DNA from: Zygnema cylindricum
Lineage: Eukaryota; Streptophyta; Zygnematophyceae; Zygnematales; Zygnemataceae
Length of the DNA: 64,000 nt
Assembly (NCBI GenBank): GCA_037447655.1
Contig: JBBHKE010001539.1
Span: 283,224 to 347,223, forward strand
Direction: 5' to 3'
Shown: piece by piece, positions 62,838 to 64,000 of the stretch
Numbering within the stretch: position 1 is the stretch's first letter
How the letters are laid out: each line of letters begins with the position of its first letter
Position numbers and translations under genes: made by a program
The notes under the pieces: generated by a model
What the model was told of the DNA's origin: nothing
The model's input: only the letters and a program-made list of their open reading frames with translations
The model's database searches: none

Positions 62838-63283
62838 TAATTTATCAATAACTCTTATTTGGGCATAAATTTGGGCGCTGAATAATCTACTGTAAATTAG
62901 GTACAAGTACAAAATCCGACAAAACGTACATTTTCACGTCATTGTGACGTTTGCACTGCGCGGTTTGTTAAAAACGCAGTTACATGACAACGGCCTGTAT
63001 AAAATCATTAGTTGTACTTTTTTATTGAATAAAGTACAATTTTACACGGTCAAACACCGACCGTACGCCACACTATCTAAAACGGCACTGTATCAGAGTT
63101 ATTAACACACATTCAAAAAGAACCTTAACTAATGTAAAGAATAATTTAGAATTATGTACTCTTTTTATGGTGATAAAGTCAAAATTTGGGGTGACAGAAT
63201 TAGCGCACATAACTCTAATTACGATTCACGGTGTACCGTATAGCTATGTATCTCTTTGTGCTGTTATTTTATTCCCCTGCTGG

Positions 63284-63358
63284 TAGTTTTTCAGTTTCGG
63301 CCATGCCACCCCTTTTGTACCCCCGGACTCAGATGGTTTACCATCGTGCATTTTAATA
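63284..63358 (+). mobile_element. 3' tail of the non-LTR element family
   Basis: TTTTTCAGTTT...GACTCAGATGGTTTACCATCGTGC matches 4070-4140 at the end of the element on the left. Only the 3' end is present on this strand, consistent with 5' truncation. Confidence 0.7.
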
Positions 63359-63381
63359 TATCCTGTTTTTTTTTTTTTTAT

Positions 63382-63720
63382 TTACCAATATTGATATGTA
63401 CCTATTTCTAACATACAAATAAATTGGTTTGATATATGTGTAAAGAATTGGTCGCTAATTTTACCAATATTTGAGTCAGATACCATGATAAGAAATACAA
63501 CGATGATGACTAAAATTTTAAAGATAAACTCATCCATACAATTACGGTGTGCATAACAACGCTCCTTCTTAGCCACGCAATGAGCGGCCACACCAACATG
63601 TCAAATTAGCTCAAAAATTGTATTCCCTAAAAAGGCAGGATTCCCCACAAACATGTCACCAAATACACGACAGACACCGTCAAGCAATACAGTATCAATC
63701 TTACACGAAAAATAGTACGT
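63382..63720 (-). pseudogene. Endonuclease-domain relic of the non-LTR element family
   Basis: The minus strand reads KIDTVLLDGVCRVFGD, an in-frame stop, then HCVAKKERCYAHRNCMDEFIF. It aligns with RIDLVLLDGARRTFGD and AAKRKERDYACRDAMDGFIL at 3470-3650. The RID-X12-D nuclease motif is recognisable. Head-on to the 3' tail at 63,284, so two separate truncated insertions, or an inversion, must be involved. Confidence 0.75.
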
Positions 63721-63893
63721 GAAACCTACCGTGAAACATAATATCCTCCCTCATTAGAAATACCCGCACCAGTGTCATGGATAATCATATACCGTATTCT
63801 ATATCAAAATAATTGTTTCAGTACATGAACCATTGACTTGTAACATCATTGTATTGCAGACTACAACGTAAGCATTGAGGGGATGATAATAAC

Positions 63894-64000
63894 ATGGCCG
63901 ATGTTGGAGCTGACACAAGAGACTTTCTTTCCATCCAGTCAGAAGTCTTTGGCAATTTAAGAGAATTTAAGCACTTTTCAACGCTTCATTGGGCTTGTGG
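63894..64000 (+). CDS. Partial 5' coding exon, unknown protein
   Basis: The frame opens at ATG 63,894 and is unbroken to the window end (35 codons plus two bases): MADVGADTRDFLSIQSEVFG, then NLREFKHFSTLHWACG. A strong acceptor (TATTGCAG) ends at 63,859, suggesting the ATG sits just inside an exon preceded by a 5' UTR intron. Codon choice looks plant-like rather than transposon-like. I do not recognise the family, and the fragment is too short to assign. It could also be an unlisted transposon ORF. Confidence 0.4.
   Translation, partial: MADVGADTRDFLSIQSEVFGNLREFKHFSTLHWAC

Larger units (their letters stand above)
61217..63235 (+). mobile_element. E-family TIR element E2 carrying nested MITEs
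   Basis: Left end TACACCGCGAATCGTAATTAG at 61,217 and right end CTAATTACGATTCACGGTGTA ending 63,235. The interior continues on both sides of the inserted block 61,337-62,840 and matches E1 in inverse orientation (GGGCGCTGAAT, CTGTAAATTAGGTAC, GCGCGGTTTGTT). Confidence 0.82.

Overview
The window is nuclear DNA of a green plant or streptophyte alga. Three multi-exon genes with canonical introns encode plastid proteins (a long coiled-coil protein, TIC62 and pTAC16). Around them lie Ty1/copia LTR retrotransposons, TIR/foldback DNA elements, GA microsatellites and a decayed non-LTR retrotransposon. CpG is still frequent in the transposon sequence and the non-LTR element looks restriction-like-endonuclease type, which leans towards a non-seed lineage; the species cannot be named from sequence alone. 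All splice models below were derived by hand, and reading frame closes exactly in all three complete genes (866, 1145 and 592 aa).

Layout. 0.36-4.15 kb: degenerate non-LTR retrotransposon (zinc finger, RT, CCHC, RLE-like endonuclease) on +. 6.16-11.08 kb: plastid coiled-coil gene on -. 11.1-17.4 kb: gene-free, with a 0.9-kb purine tract. 17.4-29.6 kb: TIC62 on -, 16 exons, whose C-terminal FNR-binding motifs are split by phase-2 introns and carried on a tandem set of symmetric exons. 29.57-30.17 kb: short divergent promoter. 30.17-34.16 kb: pTAC16 on +, a related atypical SDR. 34.2-63.9 kb: transposon landscape. 63.89-64.00 kb: the first exon of a further gene on +, cut by the window edge.

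The transposon block resolves into a nest. A palindromic foldback element F (38,341-58,981) was hit by a TTA-TSD MITE (G1) and by copia element C (39,977-58,254). C was hit by copia element A (42,702-55,652, TSD GATTT) and by copia solo LTR D (56,340-57,369, TSD AGCTT). The 3' LTR of A was hit by copia element B (48,870-55,322, TSD TGTAC, opposite strand). C had already lost most of pol. Further right, element E2 (61,217-63,235) contains two MITEs, one holding another E fragment.

TIC62 and pTAC16 are functionally related: both are plastid Rossmann-fold proteins, they share a 601-bp intergenic promoter, and each contains exactly one GC-AG intron. The three copia insertions share an unusual primer-binding site that matches the anticodon arm of initiator tRNA-Met and overlaps the gag start codon, and their LTRs carry an antisense tRNA-like module.
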